Of a stretch of 64,000 bases of DNA, positions 28,820-41,789 are shown piece by piece. The position numbers and the translations under genes were made by a program. The stretch is taken from contig NC_086350.1 in assembly GCF_036324505.1 (NCBI RefSeq), forward strand, positions 14,698,032 through 14,762,031, written 5' to 3'. The notes beneath the pieces were generated by a model. The model was given only the letters and a program-made list of their open reading frames with translations, was not told the origin of the DNA and searched no databases. This DNA comes from Eleginops maclovinus (taxonomy: Eukaryota; Chordata; Actinopteri; Perciformes; Eleginopidae). Position 1 is the first letter of the stretch; each line of letters starts with the position of its first letter.

Positions 28820-31800
28820 TATATGATGTTTAATAAAGTACTGTACCTTTGCCCCTCTTTTTTTAATCTAAAACTGGCTTGGATTTGTTTCTAAACGGTC
28901 TTTGTTGTTACAAAATTAATCTATAATATAATCTAGATCAATATTGAAACAATATATTTTTACATCCAATATTATATATAAAATGGACCACCCTATAAAG
29001 GTTTGCTATGCTTAAATGTCCTTTTAACTATGTAAAACCTAGCAGCTTTTAATCTTAAAATGTATAATGACTAGAACAAGCTTAAAATCTGCGCAGTCTA
29101 CTCTTATGACATTAAAGTGATCTTGGAAAAGGATGAAATTATGCAAGCTAGGGAGAGCTGGAGTGGCCTTTTTACTGAGATAAGAGTACATTAGAGGAAT
29201 GAGATACTGCTGCGGTCATACTCTATGTTTCAGTGGACAGAGTCGAGGGTGGTGCTTCACTAAAGTGCAGATACGTGGCGAGTCATGAAACTTAATCTGC
29301 ATTCTTTCATAAGAAATAGTGAATAATGGTCTTCTGCCAAACTTCATGCTTTGGTGGTGCTACTGTTTTTTTAGCCAGTGTGGCCCAGTGTGTTTATCCA
29401 GGCCCCGCCATGTCAAACTTATTTACACTGGTTGAGATCAGACACCCGGGGGTATAGAAGCATTCTTCTGTTCACACACACAAGACCAAACTTTGATCTC
29501 TTGTCTGCTTAAATTAGAGACATGTGTGAAGGATGATTGGACACGAGAGTAAGGGCTTTAGGGAGGAGATGAGAGACAAACTGTAGGTCACACTTGTGAC
29601 AATGAACAAAGGAAGCATAAAGGAAGACAGAAGGTTGCATGTTTTCAACTAACCATTATATTAGATGATATGAAGCTAGACTGAACGCTGGGCCATTGGG
29701 AGAATAAAGCTAAACTAGTTTGAAGCTGGTTTCCCCTCTGAAGTCACGTGAAAACCACAAATATATATTCATGTTTACAATCCCACAGTCTGGCAAAAGA
29801 AGATCTCACCTATATAAGCAATGGTCAATGGTGCCTACGTACCTCATAGACTTTGCAGGTCTGTATCTAAAGATGAGATGTGAAGAAACAAACGCATGTA
29901 ATGGAAACAGTTTTTTAACAAAAATGTAAGTCTCGTCTGACGTGGCGATCTGCACGCATGTTAATGAACCCTGTTAGTTTGCTATATTCTGTTTTGAATG
30001 CAAAATAAATGGTACGAAAAGCATTGCAGTAGAATATTAAACAAGTTAACAACATGGGCTGGGTTTTTTTGTTAAGGTGGGAAATAAAAAAGGAAGCCAG
30101 TGTGAACACAAGTTCAAGTAAGTGCAACAGGTTGCAGTGGAAACAAACAAAATGTGTATTGCATCATTTCACATCTGAATTCAAAACACAGCCCCTTAAG
30201 TGCCTTACTAATTAAGATGTGTGTTTTTTGTGTGTTTGTCTGTGATTACGCAAGCAATGATGATGCATGGAGGAAGACGTGCCTATGGTATCTCTAAAGG
30301 CGCAGATGGCATCCAGTCACAATAGGAAAAGACGGTCATTGTTGTTGCCTTTTAGCAAGAAGTGATACATCGACAGAGAAGAGAAAGGAGAGTGAAACGC
30401 AGTGGTAAAGTGGACTAAAAGAAGAGAGGAGTGCTAAGATGATGGAGTGTAATGACTCTCACACAGCCCTGTCCCTGTCTCCCAAGACCTCTGGCTGTCG
30501 CTGCCCAGATGACATATGCACTAATTAACAGCGCTGAGCCTCCTCCTGGATGTGGGAAGAGCTAAGAGTCCTTACCAATACCCTAAAGGTATAACACACA
30601 TCACTAGTATATATAACATGTGTTTGTGCTCTTGTAAACTGGATCATACAGCATAGTGGATGAGTTAAACAGAATTGTTAGGCCACCAGATATTAATGGT
30701 ACATATGCATACTCATATGCTTGTAATCAACTATGTACAGGCCTGGGTTTATTTGACAGAACGACTAAGTGAACTGCCTCTGTTTTCCCCTGGTATCCCT
30801 CCCTGTCTACTTGAGTTTCCTTCTGTTTGGCAGGGGTCCAAGCTGATGGTAGGTGCATATGTTTCTCTTTCTCAATCTCAGGAACCTGTGGGAGTAGACT
30901 CAGCAACATGGATATAAACTAATACTGTTTCATCTTTCATCCCTCCATATTTCATAGCACGGTTAAAGTAGCAATTTATAATAGATGAGCAGCAAGAGGA
31001 AGCACATGTTAGTGCCTGATGTGTGGATGACTCACTTGCTGCCTCACCCTTACGAGTCTGTTTGTAGCTGTTTCTGTCTCTTTCTCTACAATGTGTTTGT
31101 TTAAATATGTGACTAACAAAGATGTTAAATTAACCATATCTAAGGGGATCAAAAGGTAACCGTCTGTTTCTAAAACTTAAGCTAGTTTTTAACCACACTG
31201 CTTGTGCTACAGCTGTGAAGAAGTCTGAAGGGTGACTCAGTGATGAAATGGTCAACTTGTGAAAAAAACACTACAACATCAACTCTTAATAATGTACAAG
31301 TTTTGGCAGGATTCAATTAATAACATTTTCAGAAACTTGAAACCAGGTACAGCTCATCTCACGCTCTTGTCAGGGGAGCACCAGAGTGTAGCAGAAGACA
31401 AACACCATGTGGTATTAAACATGACATCAGTGGCGTCAGGCTACACATTACATTCTCTGTAATACAGGGCACAAGGCATTCAATTGCACATCAGAGAGAT
31501 GTTACATTGCAGTGCACACACAAGAGAATGGTTTCATTTATTTTGTGCTGTGACTAAAACCTTTTTGTTTATTCGTTTTTTGTTGAATTGGTAAAACTAG
31601 TTGTGTGAATAGAACAATTTAAAAAGTCTTAATGCATTTACTTTCAATCAGCAACTGTGACTTTATATTTCATCTCAAACGAATGACCTTGCGGTAAAAT
31701 ATGTGTGATTATATTCTATCACAAGTGATTTATAGCTTTTAACTGCTGCTACTATATTCATGTTTCTGATAAATGTTTTGAAAGAACTACTTTGTATTAT

Positions 31801-33652
31801 ATAATATTTGATTTATATAACATTTTATAGTTTTGAGATTTGGTATGTTTAGATACATTTGGTACAGGAATATAGCCTGAATTGTAACAACACAACATCA
31901 AACAACAGTTATCACTACAATTTGTCAAAAGAAAACACCAATTTGCCTGGGAACCCACTAAAGGACCAGCTGTGTGTCTTGGGTCAACATCATTGTGAAA
32001 CAGCCATCTTCTTCTCATCCTCCCATCTACTGCAAATCAACCATGGAACATTGCTGTAAACGCGTCATGAGAACACATCTGGCTACGGACAAACCAATAT
32101 AAACACAGCACGTCTCCATTTGTGTAAAATCACAGTCAGCCTCTACACATGTGTGTTTTAAAATCACACAGACTGACCCCTTAACATAATCACATACAAC
32201 AGCTGAGCTCCCTCTAAACAGTTAACACACATCTGTGGGAAATAGGGTATTATCAGTTAAATACTAAACACAAGCCTCTCTTTAATTTTAAGCTTTTCCG
32301 GCTACAGAAACTAACTGTGGGTCTTTACACAGTGGACTTTCCAGTCAATCTCCAAATCCCATAGCTTCAAATGAACACACCACCCAAGGGTTTACATCTG
32401 AACTATTACCATACCATACCCCTGAGACAAGGAGGGGGGAAAAGGCATTGATTCAATTAACTCGGATTAATGGGCTACTATCAAGATTCAGACACCTTGA
32501 AAGACACTGTGAACACACACTACACACTCTATTCACACAGAAAGTGCTGAGGCTGGACTTTCCCTTATTATGGAAAATGGTGCACGATTCGTGCTGTCGA
32601 TTTGATACGAATAGTTGAGTTTAATTTGTGTTGAAGTGGCATGATGTCAAGGAAAGAAGGTTGGAACACTAAGGTGTGGGTAATATTCTCAGTGTACAAC
32701 ATGAATACTGTATCATTGTTAAAAAATGGGTTTTAAAACCCTATTTTATCTTACAAGATGAAGTACAATGACAAACAAATAAATTGGTAATTATAAAGTC
32801 GGCAAAGACAGATGGTATTCCACGAACTGTACAACAAGCATGACCATCTTTTTTTAAAGAAAAAGAGAAACAGAGTGATTGTATTAGTGACGCTGTAAAC
32901 CAGGGAAAGATGGTAAGATCATATATCTGCAGTTTTGACCCTTCAAATTGAGCCACTTGCTGAGAATCAGAGGGACCTTACCCTTCATCTGCAGAGAAAC
33001 CTGGACCTGAATCTATAAAGAGCAGGCAGGCTGTGATCTCCAGTCAGTGGCCACTAGCAGCCACTTCACATTCGGGCTTTTTACTGCAAACTCTTCCTCA
33101 TAGCACAGGATGACTGCAGGAGTCACTTTCTCTCCTCTCTGTCAATCTAATGTGATGAATTATCATCTGTTAACTTGTTACACACAGAACCACAACTAAA
33201 GGGTCCAGTTGTTGCAGCAGCGATTTTGAGAAATGTGATTTGAACTGTAACTAAATGGAAATTGTTTAGACTCGAAGCACTAATGGAAATTGGTGTAGAA
33301 TGCACACACACTAGCAAACATGTTGCTGCATAGATATTCTTTGCCACTTGATTCCAAACACTCTGCCTGCTCGAGTCTCTCTTACACATGCTGCATTTTA
33401 AATGTACACTTTATTTCTCTGCATCCTCTTGTGTAGGACTACAGCATCATGACATTGAGGACTATTTTGCATCTTAACAGCCTCCTAACACAGGAGCATC
33501 ACGCAGCTGTATGCAGTCAGTGAACACACTGTAAACTAGAGTCAGTAAACTGCCAGTATATATTTAACATCAGTTTTAAAGAGGCAAACTTTATTGTTTC
33601 ACAGGACATATTAATCCTGCTTCTGAGGTGCTTTTTTTTCCTGTTTCCCTTA

Positions 33653-33752
33653 ATTTGCATATCATCAGCCAGTTACTCTCAGGGTGTGCCAAGGAGCAGT
33701 GCACCCTAGCTGGTTGCCAAGGTAACCTGCTGAATTTTTTTAATTGGCCAAT
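33653..33752. promoter_or_regulatory. candidate intronic enhancer motif cluster
   Basis: Within 100 bases there is an octamer ATTTGCAT (33653-33660), an RFX X-box GTTGCCAAGGTAAC (33713-33726) fitting GTNRCC-N2-RGYAAC exactly, and a palindromic ATTGGCCAAT (33743-33752) with CCAAT boxes in both directions. These are consensus sites for POU, RFX and NF-Y factors. The cluster sits 9.6 kb into intron 1 from exon 1. That it acts as an enhancer is inference from motif density only. Confidence 0.3.
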
Positions 33753-35074
33753 AGGGGCTGTTAGTTAAAGCTTTTTGAGCATATCCATTTCCTTAACCAC
33801 TAATTGAGGACGATGACACACTTCTCCATACCTGCCTATTTGTGCAGCAATGCCACAGTTCACTCATTGATTCCATTTTCAATGGGAAATTCATTAATTG
33901 TTTTTTCTCTATTAATAATTTAAAAACTAAAGCACATTGGTAGACAAATAGCTATAGAGCCTGCCACAAAATACAATTAAAGCCCCCAATAAAGAACCCT
34001 CCAGACACACACAACCATATACTGACTCTCTGGCTATTCATAATAAACTTTTCAGCAATTTCAGAAAACCAGTATTTTTGATGTCTTACAATTATTTGAA
34101 ATAGTTATGGAGAACAATTATATACTTTAACGATTAAAATTAGGCAAATAAAGTCACAGTAAATGTATCTTTAACGTTTTTCCTAAGAGCCCCAGTGTGG
34201 ATTGTAAAGCTTTTCAATAACGCGTGACTAATTACAACCTCTGACTGAACAATGTGCATCCATGTGACCAAATCAAGTTAAGATGGAGGAGCAGTCAGCT
34301 CCAGTGGGAATGAAAGGAATTACGTACATCATTTCTGAAAAATTAAAGCACTGTGCTAAAACAATATGCCAGACCACCCTGAGACAGAAAAAACATTCTC
34401 CTGAGTCTGAGCATGTACACATTTAGGATCTTAAATGGAGATCAACATTATTCAAAAACAAATGATGACTAACAGATGCAATTAGGTTCTTCGCAAAGCT
34501 TGCTGTGGGGTTGTAGCTTCAACTAAAACCAATTAAGTTGTAATTATTTTGATATTCCACTCTGTAAAGGGCTCCAATCAGAAAGCAAGAATGAATCACA
34601 GAAATTCTACCTTTGTAGCTTACCTTTGAGCTACCAGAGACTAATTTCAGTATCAATACAACAGTAGAGATTGATCTCACCTGCTGTTAGGGGGAGATTA
34701 GGCTGAGCACTATATTAGTGCAGCTTATTGGGGGGGGGTGTAAATTGACAAAGGATGCCCCTTTGCCATTGGCAGCAATGTGGAGAGTAGTACTTCTTTA
34801 TTGACTGCAAGGATCTTGTTCAAAGGCCCATGGGGAGCTCTTGCCACTGTACATACAGTTCAAATCAACTGTATATTCAGACATATTAGGTCTCATAGAA
34901 TATGTCTAAATGAGATGGTTCCATCACCAGCCGTCTAATGCCTAAAAAAGACATCACATATTGGAATCCAGGGCCCTCTCTCTTGTTTGCCCCCCTGCAC
35001 TAACACAATGGATATCCTGTGCAGACCTATAACAAAAGCTTAGTATGATTGGTCCTATATTAATATCTCCATTT

Positions 35075-35090
35075 ACCCTAACCCTAACCC
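35075..35090. repeat. short interstitial telomere-like repeat
   Basis: ACCCTAACCCTAACCC, about 2.7 units of CCCTAA, within otherwise ordinary sequence. It is too short to prove telomeric origin. Confidence 0.6.
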
Positions 35091-35377
35091 AGTTTTCTCT
35101 CAGACTCAGAGAGATGGAGGAAAACAAAGAGGGACTAACAACTGAGACGAACAGAGAGAGGGAATATAATAGAGTTGACCTAAACGAGGAGGGGATCAAT
35201 AAACCACTCACAGATTTAAATGAGAATTGGCTATCCTTTAGTGAGCATTAATTGCTTTATGATTTAATTTATTAGTATCCAAATGCATTTTCCCAAAAAG
35301 GAACATTCATTCTCTTGTTACATTCCAATTGCTGTTATTTCCCCTTTTACCCAATAACAATACTGTTAGGTGGAAGT

Positions 35378-35598
35378 CTGTAGGGACTCGGCCTGGTAAA
35401 CCGGAATGTCACCGGTTCAAGTCCCCAAAACACCAAGTGCTACCAAGGTGTCCCTGAGCAAGGCAGCGTTCCCTACACTACTCTCCGTGCGGCATACATA
35501 CGGGAGCCCACTGCTCCTATGTTCAGGATGGGTCAAATGCACAATGTGGGACAATTAAGGATTCCCTCTATTCTAGTATCCGCACTAAATAAAGAACA
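35378..35598 (+). mobile_element. tRNA-derived SINE
   Basis: A B-box-like GGTTCAAGTCC (35414-35424) sits about 35 bases into the segment. Next come CCAAGGTGTCCCTGAGCAAG, CCCACTGCTCCTATGTTCAG and GGGTCAAATGCA, blocks I recognise from a widespread teleost tRNA-derived SINE family. The 3' end carries GGACAATTAAGGATT and a short CTATTCTAG-type tail. The RNA polymerase III promoter is partly degraded on the A-box side, so it is probably an old copy. Boundaries are approximate because no target-site duplication is clear. It is not a functional tRNA gene. Confidence 0.75.
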
Positions 35599-37749
35599 AG
35601 CATGTGGAAAAAGAATTGAGATTTGTGAGGCCAGATGGAGGGAAAGAAGGATGCCTGTCAAGTGAGAGGGGGAAAAAGGGTAAGGGTGTTTTGGGTCAAA
35701 TCTCTCTCCAGCTACCTCCCTTTATGGCTGTTGTGGGCCAATGGAGGTAGGAATATGCTAGCCACGTCTTTTGACCCTGCTGCCACAGGGAATGGAGCTA
35801 AAGATAGCAACATATCAACGTGTGAGGCTTTTCAAAGAGTTGCCCAGCAATCACTGATACACATTGCATATGTCAATCTGCGAATGTCAGTGTTTCTGGA
35901 GGAACTGTCAAACCACTTTTGCATGTAAGACTCAAGGCAGATGCAGAGAGGACATGTAGTGTGGAAGAAAGACAGTTGAGAAAAAGGCAAGAGATGCAGG
36001 AAGCTCAGAGAAAGAGGCAAAAAGAAAGATAGAAAAGGAAAGGAGTTGAAGTTGGACATAACTAGACATGAACCAATGGGGAAGAGGAAACTAATACGCA
36101 CAGTACATAAATACTGGCATACATTAAAAAAAAAAACATAGATAGGAACATTCATAGGCAGAGATCCTAAGACAAACATTAACAAACACAAAAGTTAATG
36201 AAAGACAGTCTAAAAGTAGTAGTCAACAGCAGCAGAAGAAAAATTAAATCTGCTTTAATGCTCCTATGACAGAATCCAGAGAGATATTGTTAATGCAATC
36301 CAAGTTATATACTTCTAAATGTTATTCCCAAAGTTTCTCCAAGCAAGTGTCTAAATATGTTCAGCATCTGATCTGCAATTCCTCAAGCATTTTTGACGTG
36401 TATGACCTTAAAAGACAGTAAGACTGACTTGTCGCCTCCCAAGGTGAAAAGACAGAAGTCTACACGTCTATTGATATGTTCACTGAGCAGGCTGAAGCTG
36501 GAGGACTGGAATGTGTGTGTGCGTTGAAGGAAGGAAGCTTCCTACATAAACGACACAAATCCTCTGTAACGTGGGAGACCCCAGGCGTTTGACTGCTGGA
36601 GCAACGTGGTGTTTTCACAGTATTATGCTCATTAAGTAACAATATAATATTTAACCTCATCCATTTCTGTGTCCAGGTTTTAATGAGTTTCTATTGATTA
36701 ATGTTGTGAGTGTTAAAGCCTCGGATCCGCGACAATATACTGTAAACAGACCATATGTAAACATATTTAAATAAAAGCCAAAATACCCAAATACTGAGAG
36801 AATGTCCACTTTACCCCACTAAAACATGTTTCAGCGACAAGATCAGGAAGCAAGATATGACCAGAGTTAGCCTTGGCAGACTTTAACGATCGAGAACTGT
36901 CCTGGCAACTGAAGAAATACAATGGGATGTCCATAACCGAGGCCCTGGAGACTTATTGTAAAAAGGTTTACAATGCAAGAAGCCAGACTAAGGAAACATG
37001 GCAGAGAATCACAGGCCAAAATGATTAATGCTCTGATCACAAAAAGCAACTATCTATAGAGCAAAACCATCTGCAGTGCAGTAATGTAGAAAGAGCAGGC
37101 CGTCCAGGATCTGAGGCTGAAGGCTACTGAAGGAGCATGTTGGAGAAACAATCCTCACATACAGCACATGCTCAATCGACTACACACCTGAAACAGACCA
37201 GTATTCTTCCCAGAGCAGGAAACAGTCATCATTAGGGTAGTTAAATAGCTAGTAGAAAATACTTGTTTATTTCCAGACACTGAAATCTGATAAAAATGGA
37301 ATAAGTACAAAATATAGCTACCTTTTATTTTAGGTCTACTTTTTCTAGGCTACATGTTATTTAGCACTCCCAATCTCTGTAAGACTAGTAAAAAAAAGTG
37401 AATAGCAAAACTGTGCTGTAATTATACAACAAATGACTTTGTTAAGACACATGCCTGAAATCTTAATACTGATATTGAAACGATGCCATGGCGAGGTTTC
37501 CATGTAAAGGCTGCTTTTTTTATTTTTGTAATGAATCTTGTTTGCATCATTTTTCCAGTTACATTCATACAATCATTTTAAAACAACCTGTTGCAGATAT
37601 GATTTGCTCAGCCACTTGTTGCCTAGTTGTTGCAACATATGTTTTGAATGTTTTTTTGGGACCTATATTTTGTATTTCATTGTTTTTCTATGAGAAATAT
37701 ACTCTTCGGGTAATTTCAATATCGCTCAACCCTAGGCATGCCCACTATA

Positions 37750-39352
37750 CAGTGGGGCAAAAAAGTATTTAGCCACCAATTGTGCAAGTTCTCCCATTTA
37801 AAAAGATGAGGGAGGCCTGTAATTTTTATCATAGGTATACCTCAACTATGAGAGACAAAATGAGAAAAGAAAATCCAGAAAATCACATTGTCTGATTTTT
37901 AAAGAATTTATTTTCTAATTATTGTGGAAAATAAGTATTTGGTCAATAACAAAAGTTCATCTCAATACTTTGTTATATACCCTTTGTTGGCAATGACAGA
38001 GGTCAAAGGTTTTCTGTAAGTCTTCACAAGGTTTTCACACACTGTTGCTGGTATTTTGGCCCATTCCTCCATGCAGATCTCCTCTAAAGCAGTGATGTTT
38101 TGGGGCTGTCGCTGGGCAACACAGACACAGACAACTCCCTCCAAAGATTTTCTATGGGGTTGAGATCTGGAGACTGGCTAGGTTACTCCAGGACCTTGAA
38201 ATGCTTCTTACGAAGCCACTCCTTCGTTGCCCTGGCGGTGTGTTTGGGATCATTGTCATGCTGAAAGACCCAGCCACGCTTCATCTTCAGTGCCCTTGCT
38301 GATGGAAGGAGGTTTTCACTCAAAATCTCACGATACATGGCCCCATTCATTCTTTCCTTTACACGGATCAGTCGTCCTGGTCCCTTTGCAGAAAAACAGC
38401 CCCAAAGCATGATGTTTCCACCCCCATGCTTCACAGTAGGTATGGTGTTGTTTGGATGCAACTCTGCATTCTTTCTCCTCCAAACACGATGAGTTGAGTT
38501 TTTACCAAAAAGTTCTATTTTGGTTTCATCTGACCATATGACATTCTCCCAATCCTCTTCTGGATCATCCAAATGCCCTCTAGCAAACTTCAGATGGGCC
38601 TGGACATGTACTGGCTTAAGCAGGGGGACACGTCTGGAACTGCAGGATTTAAGTCCCTGGCGGCGTAGTGTGTTACTGATGGTAGCCTCTGTTACTTTGG
38701 TCCAAGCTCTCTGCAGGTCATTCACTAGGTCCCCCCGTGTGGTTCTGGGATTTTTGCTCACCTTTCTTGTGATCATTTTGACCCCACGGGGTGAGATCCT
38801 GCGTGGAGCCCCAGATCGAGGGAGATTAGCAGTGGTCTTGTATGTCTTCCATTTTCTAATAATTGCTCCCACAGGTGATTTCTTCACACCAAGCTGCTTA
38901 CCTATTGCAGATTCAGTTTTCCCAGCCTGGTGCAGGTCTACAATTTTGTCTCTGGTCTCCTTTGACAGCTCTTTGGTCTTGGCCATAGTGGAATTTGGAG
39001 TATGACTGTTTGAGGTTGTGGACAGGTGTCTTTTATACTGATAACGAGTTCAAAAAGGTGCCATTAATACAGGTAACGAGTGGAGGACAGAGGAGCCTCT
39101 TAAAGAAGAAGTTACAGGTCTGTGAGAGCCAGAAATCTTGCTTGTTTGTAGGTGACCAAATACTTATTTTACTGAGGAATTTACCAATGAATTCATTAAA
39201 AATCCTACAATGTGATTTCCTGGATTTTCTTTTCTCATTCTGTCTCTCATAGTTGAGGTATACCTATGATAAAAATTACAGGCCTCTCTCATCTTTTTAA
39301 ATGGGAGAACTTGCACAATTGGTAGCTGACTAAATATTTTTTTGCCCCACTG
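37750..39352 (-). mobile_element. Tc1/mariner transposon, inactivated copy
   Basis: The element is 1603 bp, flanked by TA (37748-37749 and 39353-39354). Its inverted repeats are long, about 200 bases, beginning CAGTGGGGCAAAAAA. They stay close to identical through blocks such as TTGTGCAAGTTCTCCCATTT and TCATAGGTATACCTCAACTA. The left repeat lacks 4 bases (TCAG in the right-hand copy) near its 23rd base, and scattered substitutions separate the arms. The transposase inside is broken. This is a different Tc1 family from the 27170-28819 element, with different ends and only moderate transposase similarity. Both are on the minus strand of the same intron. Confidence 0.93.
37962..38986 (-). pseudogene. 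Tc1-like transposase pseudogene
   Basis: The frame starts [10 protein letters not shown] and is open for 267 codons, keeping the two N-terminal helix-turn-helix units, D153 in [20 protein letters not shown] and D244 in HDNDPKH. Codon 268, a tryptophan in the family (EWPSQSPDL), is a TAA stop at 38183-38185. Past the stop the same frame continues [14 protein letters not shown], so the catalytic glutamate codon survives. A small length change in a TCTGTGTCTGTG stretch near 38120-38135 then shifts the frame. The last 50 or so residues (AQRQPQNI to GYITKY) lie in another frame ending at 37962. At least two independent lesions make it non-functional. Confidence 0.92.
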
Positions 39353-41187
39353 TACTTTCAGGGATTCAAAGCAATGTGCTGCACACACCCACTGTCTTGC
39401 TGATGCAACAATGCAATTTTTAAAATTGTATTCTAAACTGTTATTTTTTTAACTGTCTGTACTGATAAAAGTGTGTAAAGGCCGAAAACTGTGCAACCCT
39501 TTAACCAAGGGCCATCTAAATACCTATAACATTAAACAGCTTATTTTTCTCCTTCTTAAGGAAACTTGTCACACTACACAGATAATGTCTTCCAAAACAA
39601 GTTTCAAGAGAGCGTTAGCCAGCGAGAGAGTGAAGAGCTTAGTAAGTGTCAAGGCTAGTGTCCTGAATGAAAAATGAAGCATCCACGAGTATATCAGTAA
39701 AATGGCTCCTGAAGATAAACTGCTGGGAGCATATCTCAAAACAGCAGCAGATAGGTAGAACGCTGGCAATAACGGAAGAGGAGATACCTCGGAGAACCAA
39801 TCCCCTATAAGTGAACATGGCAGACAGATGAGGTGGCAAATAACGAAAAACCCTACCAGAGACTAAAAAAGGTTACAATTACCGAACTAGACAAAGCCAA
39901 TGTTGCAGACTGTGCATACATGCCATTGAGAAAGTAAAAACAAAAAAAGCAGCTCAGGGTAAAAAATGCAAGCGGGAACAATGTCTACTGAATGGCAAAC
40001 CAATTATGTGAGAAAAGTGAACAGAAAAAAATATGCATATCGTAGGCTGGGCACTCAAAGCCATCCATTTTGGCTTCTCTCAATAAGACACCCCAAATAG
40101 GTCGGCTAGGAATAATGAAAATGAAAATAATAGAGGAAAGATCAGGGACTAGCACATCCACATATCCACACTGCCAAATTGTTCTCCAAGCATTAAATAT
40201 AATATGCAGAGCCCTAAAACGTATAAGCCTGAGTTAGAGGACCCAGCCGTGAGGACACATACCTGGCTGGACGGGAGAAAGGGGATTTATATATTTTAAT
40301 TTTAAGAATTATTTTTCTTTTATAACATAGTCATCACGTCACCGTTATACTGTTGACAACAGTTCTGTGGATGAATAGAGAGACAAAATGCACTAAAAGG
40401 GGCAACAAGACAAGAAAATGTAGAATAAGGATGAATACAGGTAGAGAGCAGTGGGGCAGATTGTGTATTTCAGTGTCTCCCTCTCTGCTGAGAGATGAAT
40501 GACATCCATTAGCAGTATTGGGAAGCTGTCTCTTTGTGCACCAATCATAGAAATAGAGTTCTGGTGGAGTTGGACATGATAACTGACAAATGATACCCAT
40601 GATCCCAACAAAAGCCAAATGTTCGTAAATAATCTGCAGTGTGAACAAATGGTGGGATCCACTGCTAATGCAGCTTTACGGCCTCCCACTGCCAAGGCAC
40701 AGTACTTAGTCAAAGTTTCACCAAGAACTGAGCAGTTATTTTATGAAATAATGGACTTGGCTTGGTCAAAATCATAAGCTTAATCACAAAAGTCTATACT
40801 ATTTTCCATTAATTCATTTAAAGTATGCCTACTCAGGAAAACCCTTCTTACGAGAGAGGAGGGGGAATTGACGAAACTTACCAACCAAAACACAACACGT
40901 AATTTAATGCCAAGTCCAACACTTAATATTTATATCACCACAGTTTCAGTCCCTTCAGCCTCCCACCGAACACTAAGACCAATACATGCAACACAGACTG
41001 GAAATAATCTTTGGATCTCCTTTAAATTAAAACATCATACGTTCCACTGAAGATATCATGCAGTTCACATGGTAAAATTCTTCACAAAAATACCCCCCAA
41101 AAACATTTAAGCCAATCATCTCGAATAAAAATTGGACCTAACAGGCCAGCTACTGAAGAAGGAAGTGTGTGGATCAAGTTATCTTAG

Positions 41188-41251
41188 AGTTGAGGCAGCA
41201 CTACACCACATGGTGTAGTGCTGCCTCAACTGCCTCAACTGCCTCAACTTC
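41188..41251. repeat. 44-bp near-perfect palindrome with adjoining 10-mer repeat
   Basis: Two 21-base arms (41188-41208 and 41211-41231) are perfect inverted complements around a 2-base CA centre. The right arm runs into further tandem copies of a TGCCTCAAC-type 10-mer, three in all, ending near 41250. Weaker complementarity extends outward (GAAGGAAGT on the left, ACTTCCTTTC on the right). The loop is too tight for a normal pre-miRNA. Cruciform extrusion or a template-switch origin is more plausible. Confidence 0.85.
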
Positions 41252-41713
41252 CTTTCTCTCCTCTGACAAGGAAAAGTGCAGCCCGGTGTATTCTTTGCAT
41301 GGTGCTTCAATCTCCTGATCCAGGCTTGAAACCCAGCAGGAGGTGTGTAATCCAACTTCGGCGGACTATTCTAGTGTAATCCCATGCTCACTTAAAGTAC
41401 ACAGAGTCTCTATTGACTGCAAAGCAAAGATTCAGACTGTCAGCTTGCCCATCTGTCATCCTCCTCTATGTTTGCCAGTCAGACTTTCAGGATCGCTTTA
41501 TGTTTGTATGTCACGCTGCAAGTGTGGGATTTAATGTGACTCCTTGAGTAGAACTAATAATCTTTTGAGCATCTTTCTATTGCATAAGCACATTAGGAGA
41601 AGTCCCTTTGCACTGGGATTAGAATTTAAGGACACGTGTGCAAGCTTGTGTTTATGTGTGCATGCAACAAGTATATCATTAGGTGTGTCTTTATGACTTT
41701 TATGATCATGCTT

Positions 41714-41789
41714 GAGTGTGAGTGTGAGTGAGTGTGAGTGTGAGTGTGAGTGTGAGTGTGTGTGCGAGTGTGAGTGTGAGTGTGAGTGT
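41714..41789. repeat. (GAGTGT)n minisatellite-like repeat
   Basis: About twelve GAGTGT/GAGTGTGAGTGT units with slight interruptions (GAGTGA, GTGTGTGCGAGTGT). The HSHS and ECEC open frames in this stretch reflect the repeat only. Confidence 0.9.

Noticed and set aside
35378..35450. Possible tRNA gene from the B-box-like GGTTCAAGTCC
   Set aside because: No cloverleaf can be folded and the following sequence matches a SINE body, so it is a tRNA-derived retroposon.
38520..39005. 161-codon plus-strand ORF
   Set aside because: It is the antisense shadow of the Tc1 transposase pseudogene at 37962-38986.
39471..40300. Purine-rich stretch with an ORF starting MSSKTSFKRALASERVK
   Set aside because: Only 68 codons, no known motif, flanking frames full of stops, and no splice-bounded continuation seen.
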